Positions 42,664 to 51,387 of a stretch of 64,000 nucleotides of DNA are shown here, piece by piece. The position numbers and the translations under genes were made by a program. A model generated the notes under the pieces. The model ran no database searches, was not told the DNA's origin, and worked only from the letters and a program-made list of their open reading frames with translations. The stretch's first letter is position 1. Each line of letters starts with the position of its first letter. Source of the DNA: an uncultured Caulobacterales bacterium (GTDB lineage: Bacteria > Pseudomonadota > Alphaproteobacteria > Caulobacterales > Caulobacteraceae); the NCBI GenBank assembly GCA_903862425.1, contig CAIOYC010000019.1, positions 100,366 through 164,365 on the forward strand. The letters run 5' to 3'.

Positions 42664-44778
42664 TTAGCGGCCGGCGCCGTTGTTGGTGAAGGGCGTCGGC
42701 GCTTTTGGCTGATCGTCGGCCTTGGCCGTAGCGTCCTTGTTGGCGGCGGCGTGCCGTTGTTGGCGCATCTGCTGCATGTAGTTCGCCGCGACCAGCATCT
42801 CCTTGGAGTCGATCACGCCGTCATGGTTGCGGTCGATCGCGTCGAACTTGGCCAGCAGGCCCTGGCTCATGGGATCCTTGCGGAACTCGTCCTTGGTGAT
42901 CTTGCCGTCCATGCGGTGGTCGAGGATGCCCATCAGCTGGTTGGCCTTCAGGTCCTTGTCGTACTGCGGCAGCGGCTTGTCGGAGGTCTCGTCCACCCAG
43001 CGATAGCGCAGGGCGGTGTAGAGCATTTCGTCGAAGGACTGGTCGCCCCACGGCACGGTGCGCTTGGGGTCCGGATTGGCCGGGTTACGCACCGAATTGT
43101 CGTAGGTGTAATAGGTGGCGATGGTCGATCCTGCCGGCACGGAGACCGGCTTTTCGAACACGAATTCGCGCTGCCAGTTGAAGTCGTACTTGGGCAGGGC
43201 GGCCAGCGTGGTCTCCTTGCCGTCCGGCGTCTTCAGCACGATCCTGGCCGAGGCGCCGCGATAGTGGGCGTGCGGGAAGACCGAATACAGCACCATCTCG
43301 TGCGGTACGACGATATAGGCGTGCTCGGGATGCGCCTCCTCGCCCGGCGGGATCGAGATGGTCGGATTGGCGATGGCGAGGTTGTGCATCACCATCTTCG
43401 GGGTCTCGTCGGGCTTGTAGAAGTAGAGCCCGATCTGCGAGGCTTCAGTCACCGCCTTGCCGTAGGGCGTATAGTGGTTCTGGAAGCCGATGGCGCCGCC
43501 CACGGGCATCAGCGCGCCGGTATTGGCCGGATTGACCTGCGATTCCGAGCCCACGGCGTAGCCGCCGACGGAAACGCCCCAGTTCTGCTCGAACGCCGGC
43601 TGGCCGGGCGCGGGCACGTCTTCCATGTAGCCGGTCAGGATGTGGTGCACGCCCTGGCGATTAATCACCTTGACGGTGGAGGCCTTGATCCATTCCGGAT
43701 GGTTCAGCGGGTTCTTCACGAACGGACGCTGGTAGTCGACCACGCCGCTTGCGGGGATGGTGTAGGCAGGGATGTCGAGGATCAGGTCGGGCTTGCCAAG
43801 CGGCCAGTCGGGCACGCCGAGCTTGACCTTGGCCAGGGGGTCTGGGCCTTCGCCGCGCGGCGAACCGGCCTCCACCCAGTGGACCAGGGTCTGGATCTGC
43901 GCGGGCGACAAGCTCTTGTCGTCCTTGAAGTGACCGACGGTGGGGTCGGCGCGCCACGGCGGCATGCGCTGGGTGCGGATCACTTCGCGAACCATGGGCG
44001 AGAAGGCCTTGACCTGCTCGTACTTGGTCAGCGGCATGGGGCCGATGCCACCGGGTTGGTGGCACATGACGCACTTCTGCTCAATGATCGGGGCCACGTC
44101 GTGGACGTAGCTGATCTTGGCGGTCTTGGCGGCGGTGCGGTTGGGGAAGTCGATCAGGCAGCCGACCGAGGGCTCGCTGGCCACGGCGACGGCCTTGCCG
44201 GCCAGATGCGCGTCGAGGGCGTCGGCGGCCCATGTATGCTCGGCTTTGGCCTTCTGGCGCTCATAGCTGACGCGGTCGTCGGCCGGGCCGCGATAGATCA
44301 CCTTCCAGGTCTTGGGGTCGAGGATGATCACCTCGGCGGTGCGGGTTACGCCGAGCTGTTCGCCTACCAGCTGGTTGCGGTCCAGCAGGATCGGCATGTC
44401 GTAGCCGTACTCCTTGGCCTCCTTCAGCACATCCTCGCGGGTGTCCATGGGGCTTGAGTTCAGCATCATGAACTCGACGCCCTTGCCGGCGTACCGCGCC
44501 TGCAAAGCCTTGAGGGTGGAGGCGGTGTTGCGGCTGACCGGGCAGCCGTCCATCTGGGTGACGATCACTACCGCCCTGGCGTCGCGCATGCGGTAGAGCT
44601 CGTGCGACTGCAGGTTCTGGTCGGTGAGGCGGAAATTGTCGGCCATGGTGGCCTGGATCACCGCCGGGGACGCATCCGCGTGCGCCACATTGGCCGGTCC
44701 GCCCACTGTCAGGTAGCCGACGCCGACGACCAGCGCCGCCGCCGAGGCGGCCGCCATAAATCCATAAGCCCGCTTCAT
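42664..44778 (-). CDS. Redoxin / cytochrome c / copper monooxygenase / EF-hand fusion
   Basis: Exported 704-aa fusion. Signal anchor 1-34. Redoxin domain about 45-215 (Cys79 in DGCPVS; Cys207 in VGCLID). Heme c motif CVMCH at 236-240. A PHM/DBM-type copper monooxygenase follows (330-595), with all six copper ligands in place by alignment: His378, His379, His435, His503, His505 and Met585. C-terminal EF-hands include the canonical DRNHDGVIDSKE (649-660) and a degenerate DHRMDG at 620. Predicted periplasmic redox enzyme; substrate unknown. Confidence 0.9.
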   Translation of the reverse strand: MKRAYGFMAAASAAALVVGVGYLTVGGPANVAHADASPAVIQATMADNFRLTDQNLQSHELYRMRDARAVVIVTQMDGCPVSRNTASTLKALQARYAGKGVEFMMLNSSPMDTREDVLKEAKEYGYDMPILLDRNQLVGEQLGVTRTAEVIILDPKTWKVIYRGPADDRVSYERQKAKAEHTWAADALDAHLAGKAVAVASEPSVGCLIDFPNRTAAKTAKISYVHDVAPIIEQKCVMCHQPGGIGPMPLTKYEQVKAFSPMVREVIRTQRMPPWRADPTVGHFKDDKSLSPAQIQTLVHWVEAGSPRGEGPDPLAKVKLGVPDWPLGKPDLILDIPAYTIPASGVVDYQRPFVKNPLNHPEWIKASTVKVINRQGVHHILTGYMEDVPAPGQPAFEQNWGVSVGGYAVGSESQVNPANTGALMPVGGAIGFQNHYTPYGKAVTEASQIGLYFYKPDETPKMVMHNLAIANPTISIPPGEEAHPEHAYIVVPHEMVLYSVFPHAHYRGASARIVLKTPDGKETTLAALPKYDFNWQREFVFEKPVSVPAGSTIATYYTYDNSVRNPANPDPKRTVPWGDQSFDEMLYTALRYRWVDETSDKPLPQYDKDLKANQLMGILDHRMDGKITKDEFRKDPMSQGLLAKFDAIDRNHDGVIDSKEMLVAANYMQQMRQQRHAAANKDATAKADDQPKAPTPFTNNGAGR

Positions 44779-45246
44779 TTCGACCTCCCGAACCGCAGAT
44801 GCGCCGGAGTTCGTCTCCGGTCCACGTCAAACCATGACATTGCCCGCGCCAATATCACGGACCGTCGGGTGGCGCCATGCGGCGGCCCGGCGATTCCATT
44901 CCGACACGTCAAATCCTGTCTAAACGCCGATTAGTAAGCAGCGTCAAGATTGACCATTCCTTACCCGCCGGTCCGCAAGGGCGCGGGATGAACCCTGTCG
45001 CCGCTCGACCTGACCGCTGGCCGCGTCGCCATCCCCATCGCCATAAGGGTTTGACGCGGATCAGGGCTCAAGCCGGATCGGATTTCCGAGGATCCAGTCG
45101 ATCGGCTCGATCGCGCGCCACACATCGGCGTGGCGCCGCTCCGGCTGGATCGGCGAACGCACAGGTCGAGCTTCCAGAGCCCCGCGCGGTTGAACCGCCG
45201 CTGTCGCTCCGCGTTTCGCCAGCCTCAACCAAGGTTGGATATTCCT
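44779..45246. other. Intergenic region upstream of fadE and the fusion gene
   Basis: A 468-base divergent gap. It should hold two promoters; a TTGACG and a TTGACC word are near 45050 and 44950. No small gene or RNA is recognised. Confidence 0.4.
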
Positions 45247-47604
45247 ATGAGCGCGCTCCGCCGAGACCTCCTCACGCGGCCCATCTACCAGTGGGCCAAG
45301 GGCGCCATGCCCGCCCTGTCGGATACCGAGCGGGAGGCCATCGAGGCGGGCGATGTGTGGTGGGACGCGGACCTGTTCACCGGCGATCCGGACTGGAACA
45401 AGCTGCTCGACACCCCGCCCGCCCGGCTGACGGCGGAGGAGAAGGCTTTCATCGACGGCCCGGTCGAGACCTTCTGCGCCATGGTCGATGACTGGCAGAT
45501 CACCTGGGAGTTGCACGACCTACCCAAGGCGGCGTGGGACTATCTGCGCGCGCAGAAGTTCTTCGGCATGATCATCCCCAAGTCCTACGGCGGACTCGGC
45601 TTTTCCAACTTCGCCCATTCGGAGGTCATCAGAAAGATATCCACCCGCTCGGTCGCTGGAGCGGTAACGGCCATGGTGCCGAATTCGCTGGGGCCGGGCG
45701 AACTGATCATCCGCTTCGGCACGAAGGCGCAGCAGGACTACTGGCTACCGCGTCTGGCCGACGGGACCGAGATCCCCTGCTTCGCCCTGACCTCGCCTGA
45801 GGCCGGTTCCGACGCCGCCTCCATGGTCGATCGCGGCGTGGTCTGCAAAGGCCAGCACGAAGGCAGGGAGGTGCTGGGCATCCGCCTCAATTGGCATAAA
45901 CGCTACATCACCCTGGCGCCGGTGGCGACGGTGCTGGGGCTGGCCTTCAAGCTCTATGATCCCGACCACCTGCTCGGCGAACGGGAAAATCTCGGCATTA
46001 CCTGCGCCCTCGTCGATACCAAGGCGGAGGGTGTAGTGATCGGTCGTCGCCACATCCCGGCGCTCACCTTCTTCCAAAATGGCCCGAACGAGGGCCACGA
46101 CGTCTTCATTCCGCTCGACGACATCATCGGCGGTCCCGAGCGCGTGGGGCAGGGGTGGAAGATGCTGATGACGGCCCTGGCCGCCGGTCGCGGCATTTCG
46201 CTGCCCTCGCAGTCCGCCGCGGCGGGCGCCCTGACGGCGCTGACCACCGGCGCCTACGCCCGCGTGCGCACCCAGTTCCACGTCCCCATCGGCAAGTTCG
46301 AGGGCATCCAGGAGCGGCTCGCCCGCATCGCCGGCAACGCCTATGTACTCGACGCCGCGCGGCGGCTTACCTGCGCGGGCCTCGACGCCGGCCATCATCC
46401 CTCGGTCATCTCGGCGATCATGAAGTCGAACGCCACCGAGCGCATGCGCGAGTGCGCGAACGACGCCATGGACGTGCACGGCGGCAAGGGCATCATCGAC
46501 GGACCGAACAACTATCTCGGCGCGCTCTATCGCTCGGTGCCGGTGGGCATCACGGTGGAAGGGGCCAACATTCTCACCCGCAGCCTGATGGTGTTCGGCC
46601 AGGGCGCCATCCGCGCCCACCCCTACATGCTGAAGGAAATCCTCGCCCTGGGCGACGCCAACCGCCAGCGCGGGCTCGACGAGTTCGACCGCCAGTTCTG
46701 GCGCCATGTGGGCCACACCCTGCGCACGTCCCTTCGCGCCTGGGGCCGGAGCTGGACCGACGGCATGATCGCGCCGACGCCGGAGGGCGTGGGCCGAGCC
46801 CGGCCCTTCTACGCCCAGCTCGGCCGCTACTCCGCAGCCTTCGCCCTGACCTCGGACATCGCCCTGCTGACCCTCGGCGGTAGGCTGAAGTTCAAGGAAC
46901 TGCTGTCGGCCCGCCTCGGCGACATCCTGTCGGAGCTCTACTTCCTTTCCGCCGCCCTGAAGCGGTGGGAGGACGAGGGCAAGCAGGACGAGGACTTCCC
47001 CCTGCTCGACTACGTGATGCAGACCGGCATGGCGCGGATGGAGGCCAGCTTCGACCTCGTCTTCGCCAACCTGCCCAACCGGCTGGCCGCGGGCCTGCTG
47101 CGCGTCGCCATCCTGCCGCTGGGCCGGCGAAAGCGCGGCCCGTCCGACCTGCTGATCAAGCAGACCGCCGACATCCTGATGCAGCCGGGCGAGGCGCGCG
47201 ACCGGCTCACCGACGGGGTCTATGTGGGCGGCAAGGACGAGGCGGTGGGACGCCTGCTCGACGCTTTCGACCAGGTGCTGGCCACCCAGCCGATCCACGA
47301 CCGGCTGGCCAAGCAGCACATCCGCGACTGGAAGGCGGCGGAGGCCAGGGGCCTGATCTCGCCCGCCGAAGCCGAGAGCCTGACGGCGGCCGACAAGGCG
47401 GTGGCGGCGGTGATCGCCGTGGACGATTTCGCGCCCGAAGATCTGACGTCGGAGCGTCCGCAGTCGCTGGCGGAAGGGGCGGCGCATACCCAGATACCGC
47501 CTACCGCCAAGCCTGCTCCGCGTGAGGAAATCATGGACCGCGCCGCCGAGGAAGCCTCAGAGCCCAACCCCAGCGCCGATCCGGCCATCGCAGTGCTGCA
47601 CTGA
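45247..47604 (+). CDS. fadE: Acyl-CoA dehydrogenase, FadE type
   Basis: Long FadE-type dehydrogenase of 785 aa (first step of fatty acid beta-oxidation). SYGGLGFSNFAHSEVIRKISTRS, FALTSPEAGSDAASM, VPALTFFQNGPNEGHDVFIPLD, AMDVHGGKGIIDGPNNYLG and TVEGANILTRSLMVFGQGAI match E. coli FadE. The DUF1974-type C-terminal region follows, with a variable Ala/Pro tail. Stop overlaps the thiolase start (TGATG). The product would feed a beta-oxidation thiolase that is broken here. Confidence 0.95.
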   Translation: MSALRRDLLTRPIYQWAKGAMPALSDTEREAIEAGDVWWDADLFTGDPDWNKLLDTPPARLTAEEKAFIDGPVETFCAMVDDWQITWELHDLPKAAWDYLRAQKFFGMIIPKSYGGLGFSNFAHSEVIRKISTRSVAGAVTAMVPNSLGPGELIIRFGTKAQQDYWLPRLADGTEIPCFALTSPEAGSDAASMVDRGVVCKGQHEGREVLGIRLNWHKRYITLAPVATVLGLAFKLYDPDHLLGERENLGITCALVDTKAEGVVIGRRHIPALTFFQNGPNEGHDVFIPLDDIIGGPERVGQGWKMLMTALAAGRGISLPSQSAAAGALTALTTGAYARVRTQFHVPIGKFEGIQERLARIAGNAYVLDAARRLTCAGLDAGHHPSVISAIMKSNATERMRECANDAMDVHGGKGIIDGPNNYLGALYRSVPVGITVEGANILTRSLMVFGQGAIRAHPYMLKEILALGDANRQRGLDEFDRQFWRHVGHTLRTSLRAWGRSWTDGMIAPTPEGVGRARPFYAQLGRYSAAFALTSDIALLTLGGRLKFKELLSARLGDILSELYFLSAALKRWEDEGKQDEDFPLLDYVMQTGMARMEASFDLVFANLPNRLAAGLLRVAILPLGRRKRGPSDLLIKQTADILMQPGEARDRLTDGVYVGGKDEAVGRLLDAFDQVLATQPIHDRLAKQHIRDWKAAEARGLISPAEAESLTAADKAVAAVIAVDDFAPEDLTSERPQSLAEGAAHTQIPPTAKPAPREEIMDRAAEEASEPNPSADPAIAVLH

Positions 47605-48371
47605 TGGCCACGGCGTCTGAAGGCCGGCCGGTCTATATCGTCGACGGATCGCGCACCCCGTTCCTGAAGGCCAGGTCCGGGCCGGGACCGTTCACGCCCG
47701 TGGATCTGGCGGTGCAGTGCGGGCGTCCCCTGCTGCTGCGCCAGCCCTTCCCGGCGACGGCCTTCGATCAGGTGATCCTCGGCTGCGTCAACGTCATCGC
47801 CGACGAGCAGAACCCGGCGCGGGTGGCGGCCCTGCGGCTCGGCTGCGGCGTGGCCATGACGGCCTTCACGGTGCAGATCAACTGCGGCTCGGGCATGCAG
47901 TCCATCGACACCGCCTATCGCTACATCCGCGAGGGTACGAGCGACCTGATCCTCGCCGGCGGGGCCGAGGCGCTGAGCCACGCACCACTGGTGTTGAAGC
48001 AGGATGCGGTGGAATTCCTGGCCGCCCTCAACGGCGCCAAATCGCCGGTGGACCGGCTGAAGGTCGCCACCGCCTTCCGTCCCGACATGCTGACCCCCGT
48101 GGTGGGGCTTGAGCGCGGCCTGACCGACCCGATCACCGACCTGATGATGGGCCAGACGGCGGAGTTGACCGGCTTCATGTTCGGCGTCACCCGCGAGCAG
48201 GCCGACGAATATGCGGTGGAAAGCCATCTGCGCCTCGCCAAGGCCCAGTCCGAGGGATGGCTGGCGGACGAGATCGAGCCCGCCTTCGGCCGAGACGGCA
48301 CGCTCTACGATCACGAGCCTCGCCCTGAGCCTTTCGAAGGACCAGGCTTTGGGCCCGCAGCAAGGCAATAG
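47604..48371 (+). pseudogene. Truncated acetyl-CoA acyltransferase (thiolase), C-terminal half lost
   Basis: Only 255 aa of a family normally 390-430 aa. The N-terminal half is intact: RTPFLKARSGPG, catalytic Cys94 in INCGSGMQS, VVGLERGLTDPITDLMMGQTAE. Homology stops after DGTLYDHE; the remaining 16 codons are a REP-like repeat (48318-48343) and run into a stop. The C-terminal domain with the GHPLGAxG and CxGGG motifs is missing downstream. Probably inactive. It lies between fadE and tRNA-Leu. Confidence 0.85.
48318..48343. repeat. REP-like repeat ending the thiolase
   Basis: CCTCGCCCTGAGCCTTTCGA followed by AGGACC, 20 of 26 bases identical to 31201-31226. It begins at the point where thiolase homology breaks off and supplies the last codons of the shortened frame. 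Confidence 0.7.
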
Positions 48372-48426
48372 GTGTCCGGATGTCCGGGCTGTCCGGCGTT
48401 TTCGCGAAAACGGACACGTATGGCGA
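48372..48426. repeat. Interspersed palindromic repeat, copy B
   Basis: Directly after the thiolase stop. It starts GTGTCCGGATGTCCGGGCTG and contains the perfect 16-base palindrome CGTTTTCGCGAAAACG (48397-48412); outer GTGTCCG/CGGACAC can also pair. About 80% identical to 23502-23556. Confidence 0.65.
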
Positions 48427-48435
48427 CGCTTGCCC

Positions 48436-48615
48436 CACGAGACCCGACGCGAGGCGGCGGACCCGATCGCGACCGTGCGCCTGCTGCTGAAGGGGTTCGC
48501 GCCGTCGACTCGGGCCCCGACCCATACGAAACTCGCCCGCCTCGGCCTGGCCCATCCATCGACCCTGATTGAACACCTCTATGCTCGACTGGTGCGCGGC
48601 GCGGCGACCTTATGA
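48436..48615 (+). other. Possible C-terminal remnant of an unknown gene
   Basis: An open frame of about 60 codons ending in TGA at 48613-48615, with a GC-rich third position, reads as protein-like (DPIATVRLLLKGFAPSTRA then LIEHLYARLV). It has no plausible start codon of its own and follows the repeats. It is not the missing thiolase half. It may be the tail of a gene fused in by a deletion. Confidence 0.35.
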
Positions 48616-48622
48616 GGCGGGC

Positions 48623-48708
48623 TGGTGCGGGCGACCGGAATCGAACCGGTATGGGCATAGCCCGACGGATTTTAAGTCCGTTGCGTCTACCGGTTCCGCC
48701 ACGCCCGC
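48623..48708 (-). tRNA. tRNA-Leu (anticodon UAA)
   Basis: Minus-strand gene of 86 bases including encoded CCA. Acceptor stem GCGGGCG/CGCCCGC, anticodon loop ACTTAAAATCC with TAA, a long variable arm, T-arm GGTTCGATTCC and discriminator A. Reads UUA/UUG leucine codons. Its 3' end faces the truncated thiolase, the side on which integrases would insert DNA. Confidence 0.97.
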
Positions 48709-48899
48709 CAACCGTGATCTATCCTAGCGGGCGCAATGCGGCGGGCCAAGGCGGAGCGGACAAAGAACCGACCTGGCCGGACGGCGTGACGCAACGGCGC
48801 CCCTTGCGGGGCGGGGCGGTCGGCGCGAGGGTAGGTGAACGGTGATCACTGATCGGCCCGCAGAGGCCGGCGCTCGCTCCAAGGGCATTGGAAACGACC

Positions 48900-50558
48900 A
48901 TGGCTGAGTACGACTATATCATCATCGGCGGCGGCTCGGCGGGCTGCGTGCTGGCCAACCGGCTGAGCGAGGATCCGGCCAACCGGGTGCTGCTATTGGA
49001 AGCCGGCGGCAAGAACGATTCGCTGCTCGTGCGCATGCCCGCGGGTGTGGGCGAACTGATCAAGGCCAAAGGCGTGTCCAACTGGGGCTTCTGGACCGAG
49101 CCGGAGCCGCAGCTTAACAATCGTCGCCTTTGGTGGCCGCGGGGCAAGGGGCTCGGCGGCTCGTCCGCCATCAACGGCATGATCTATATCCGCGGCCACG
49201 CCCGCGACTACGATCAATGGCGCCAGATGGGGTTGAAGGGCTGGAGCTATGCGGAGGTGTTGCCCTATTTCAAGCGCTCGGAGGCCTCGGATAAGGGCGC
49301 GGACCCCTATCACGGCGACACGGGGCCGTTGAACATCACTCACGCCAAGGCCGACAATCCGGTTTTCGACGGCATCATCAAGGCCGGGGTGCAAGCCGGC
49401 TTCGCCGAAACGAAGGACTTCAACGGTTATCAGCAGGAGGGCTTCGGCCCCTATCAACTCACCATCCACGACGGCAAGCGCTGGAGCGCGGCGGCGGCCT
49501 ATCTCGCCCCGATCGCTGGCCGGTCCAACCTGACCATCGAGACCGAGGCGCGTACGACCCGGATTGTGGTGGAGAACGGCCGCGCTACCGGCGTCGAATA
49601 CGTCCAGGGCAAGGAGGCTGTCGCCAAGTCGGCCACCGCCACGAAGGAGGTGCTGCTCAGCGCCGGGGCGGTGCAGTCGCCGCACATCCTGCAGCTCTCT
49701 GGAATCGGCGCGCCGGAGGAACTGGGTCGGTTTGGCATCCCCGTCGTCCACGCCCTCCCTGGGGTCGGCGAAAACCTGCAGGACCATCTCGACGTCACCC
49801 TGAGCTGGACCTGTCCCAAGCCCATTACCCTCTATTCCATGACGAAGGGCTGGCGGCGGCCGCTGATCGGTATCCGCTATCTGCTGACCGGCAAGGGGCT
49901 CGGCGTTCTGAACGGATTGGAGAGCGGCGCCTTTTTGAGGTCACGTCCCGACCTCGACCGCCCCGACCTGCAAATCCACGCTGTGCTGGCCATCATGAAG
50001 GACCACGGTAAGCAACCGGCGGCGCAGGACGGTTTCACGCTGCACGTGTGTCAACTTCGCCCGGAGAGCCGGGGTCGAGTGGGCCTGAGCTCCGCTGATC
50101 CGCACGCCGATCCGGCCATCTTCGCCAACTACCTGGCGACAGAGGAGGATCGCCGCGCCCTGCGCGAGGGCGTGAGGATAGCGCGCAAGGTGGCGGCGCA
50201 GGCGGCGCTCCAGCCCTACAATTCGGGCGAATACGAGCCTGGAGCCAAGGTGGAGACCGATGCTGAGGTTGATGCCTGGATCGCCGCCTCGGGTGAGACC
50301 ATCTACCATCCCGTCGGCACCTGCCGCATGGGCGTCGCCGGCGATCCGATGGCGGTGGTAGACGACGAACTGCGGGTCATGGGGCTGAAAGGCCTGCGGG
50401 TGATCGACGCTTCGGTCATGCCTACTTTGGTGGGCGGCAACACCAACGCCCCCACCATTATGATCGCCGAAAAAGCCGCCGATCTGATCCTCGGCCGCCC
50501 CGCGCCGGCTTCGGAAGACGTACCCGTCTATGGCGACCACGAGCGGGCCGCCGCCTGA
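48900..50558 (+). CDS. GMC family FAD oxidoreductase (choline dehydrogenase-like)
   Basis: FAD-dependent alcohol dehydrogenase of 552 aa. IIIGGGSAGCVLANRLSED binds FAD; KGLGGSSAINGMIYIRG and SAGAVQSPHILQLSGIG are the two GMC signatures; the catalytic His is in TIYHPVGTCRMG. IMIAEKAADLIL ends it. ATG at 48900 preferred to a TTG four codons earlier. No betaine aldehyde dehydrogenase adjoins it, so the substrate may be another alcohol. Confidence 0.93.
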   Translation: MAEYDYIIIGGGSAGCVLANRLSEDPANRVLLLEAGGKNDSLLVRMPAGVGELIKAKGVSNWGFWTEPEPQLNNRRLWWPRGKGLGGSSAINGMIYIRGHARDYDQWRQMGLKGWSYAEVLPYFKRSEASDKGADPYHGDTGPLNITHAKADNPVFDGIIKAGVQAGFAETKDFNGYQQEGFGPYQLTIHDGKRWSAAAAYLAPIAGRSNLTIETEARTTRIVVENGRATGVEYVQGKEAVAKSATATKEVLLSAGAVQSPHILQLSGIGAPEELGRFGIPVVHALPGVGENLQDHLDVTLSWTCPKPITLYSMTKGWRRPLIGIRYLLTGKGLGVLNGLESGAFLRSRPDLDRPDLQIHAVLAIMKDHGKQPAAQDGFTLHVCQLRPESRGRVGLSSADPHADPAIFANYLATEEDRRALREGVRIARKVAAQAALQPYNSGEYEPGAKVETDAEVDAWIAASGETIYHPVGTCRMGVAGDPMAVVDDELRVMGLKGLRVIDASVMPTLVGGNTNAPTIMIAEKAADLILGRPAPASEDVPVYGDHERAAA

Positions 50559-50674
50559 AAGGCGGCCGCGCGTCTAAGCGCCTGGGGATATAGCGAGCGA
50601 CGTCCGAACGCCATCTGCGCGACCGTGGACGAAGCGGCTAAGGCACGGCCCACCCGGCTAGCAGCGCCTTAACG

Positions 50675-51220
50675 TCAGGCGACGCGCCGGCCGTTGTCCA
50701 CCACCAGGCGGAGTGGGGGCCTGGGGGCGTAGTCTTCCGCCGTCGTCACCTCGCGCACCGCCAGGCCTTTGATATTGCTCCCCATGAGTCGGGCGACAGT
50801 GGAGATGGGCTGGTAAAGGCCGATAGTGCGGTCCGCTTCGCCGCTCGGGCCGATCAGCGGAGCGAGGGTCAGCTCGACGCCCATGCTGTCGCCGCGTTCG
50901 CTCATGGCGTCGGCGGTGATGACAATGGGCGTCGCGCCGGAGCGGGTGCGGGCCAGGGCCGAGGCGATCTGCGGCCGGTCGAGCTTGGACCACAGACTGT
51001 AGAAGCTGGAGCCCCGCAGGTCGCGGCCGTGCAGATCGACCATCAGGCCGCCGGAGAGACGGAACACCTCTTCGCCATCGCCCTCGCGGCCCAGCATGAA
51101 GACCTGTGGCAGCAGCGCGCCGAGGTCTATCGGAGACAGGTCGGTGCGTGCGGGAAGGCGACGGCCCTCCCGGTGCGAGCGCCAGGTGGCGATCAGTTTC
51201 TCGGTGTTCGAGTGAAACAT
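50675..51220 (-). CDS. PAS_5 domain protein
   Basis: Single PAS_5 (PF07310-like) domain protein of 181 aa. ATWRSHREGRRLPARTDLSPIDLG and FRLSGGLMVDLHGRDLRG are family blocks. Caulobacter MopJ, a PAS_5 protein, is controlled by CtrA/(p)ppGpp and affects cell-cycle signalling, so this may be a related sensor. No output domain is present. Alone, divergent from the secreted protein gene at 51388. Confidence 0.85.
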   Translation of the reverse strand: MFHSNTEKLIATWRSHREGRRLPARTDLSPIDLGALLPQVFMLGREGDGEEVFRLSGGLMVDLHGRDLRGSSFYSLWSKLDRPQIASALARTRSGATPIVITADAMSERGDSMGVELTLAPLIGPSGEADRTIGLYQPISTVARLMGSNIKGLAVREVTTAEDYAPRPPLRLVVDNGRRVA

Positions 51221-51387
51221 CCGACGGTCCCCGTTGCCCGCTATGGGCTGTTACGGGGCTTGCAGGCGAAGTTCGCGCCAGCGGGGAACTGTGCCGAAAT
51301 GGCGCGGATTGGGCGCATTCTTAACGGATTCTAAGGCGTTGCGGCGGCTTTCTGCGTGTCTTAGCCGAGGTTTCAGGAGCCCGTTCT

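Noticed and set aside
45745..47487. 580-codon minus-strand frame opposite fadE
   Set aside because: Low-complexity Arg/Gly/Ala/His composition and no motif; FadE signatures on the plus strand are unambiguous.
28211..48615. 48211-48615 as an intact plus-strand gene of 134 codons
   Set aside because: Its first half is the thiolase in another frame and the repeats; only the last 60 codons look coding, recorded separately at low confidence.
50530..50560. Hairpin GCCGCCT-GAA-AGGCGGC at the GMC gene end as a terminator
   Set aside because: It overlaps the stop codon and has no T-tract; probably chance pairing in GC-rich sequence.
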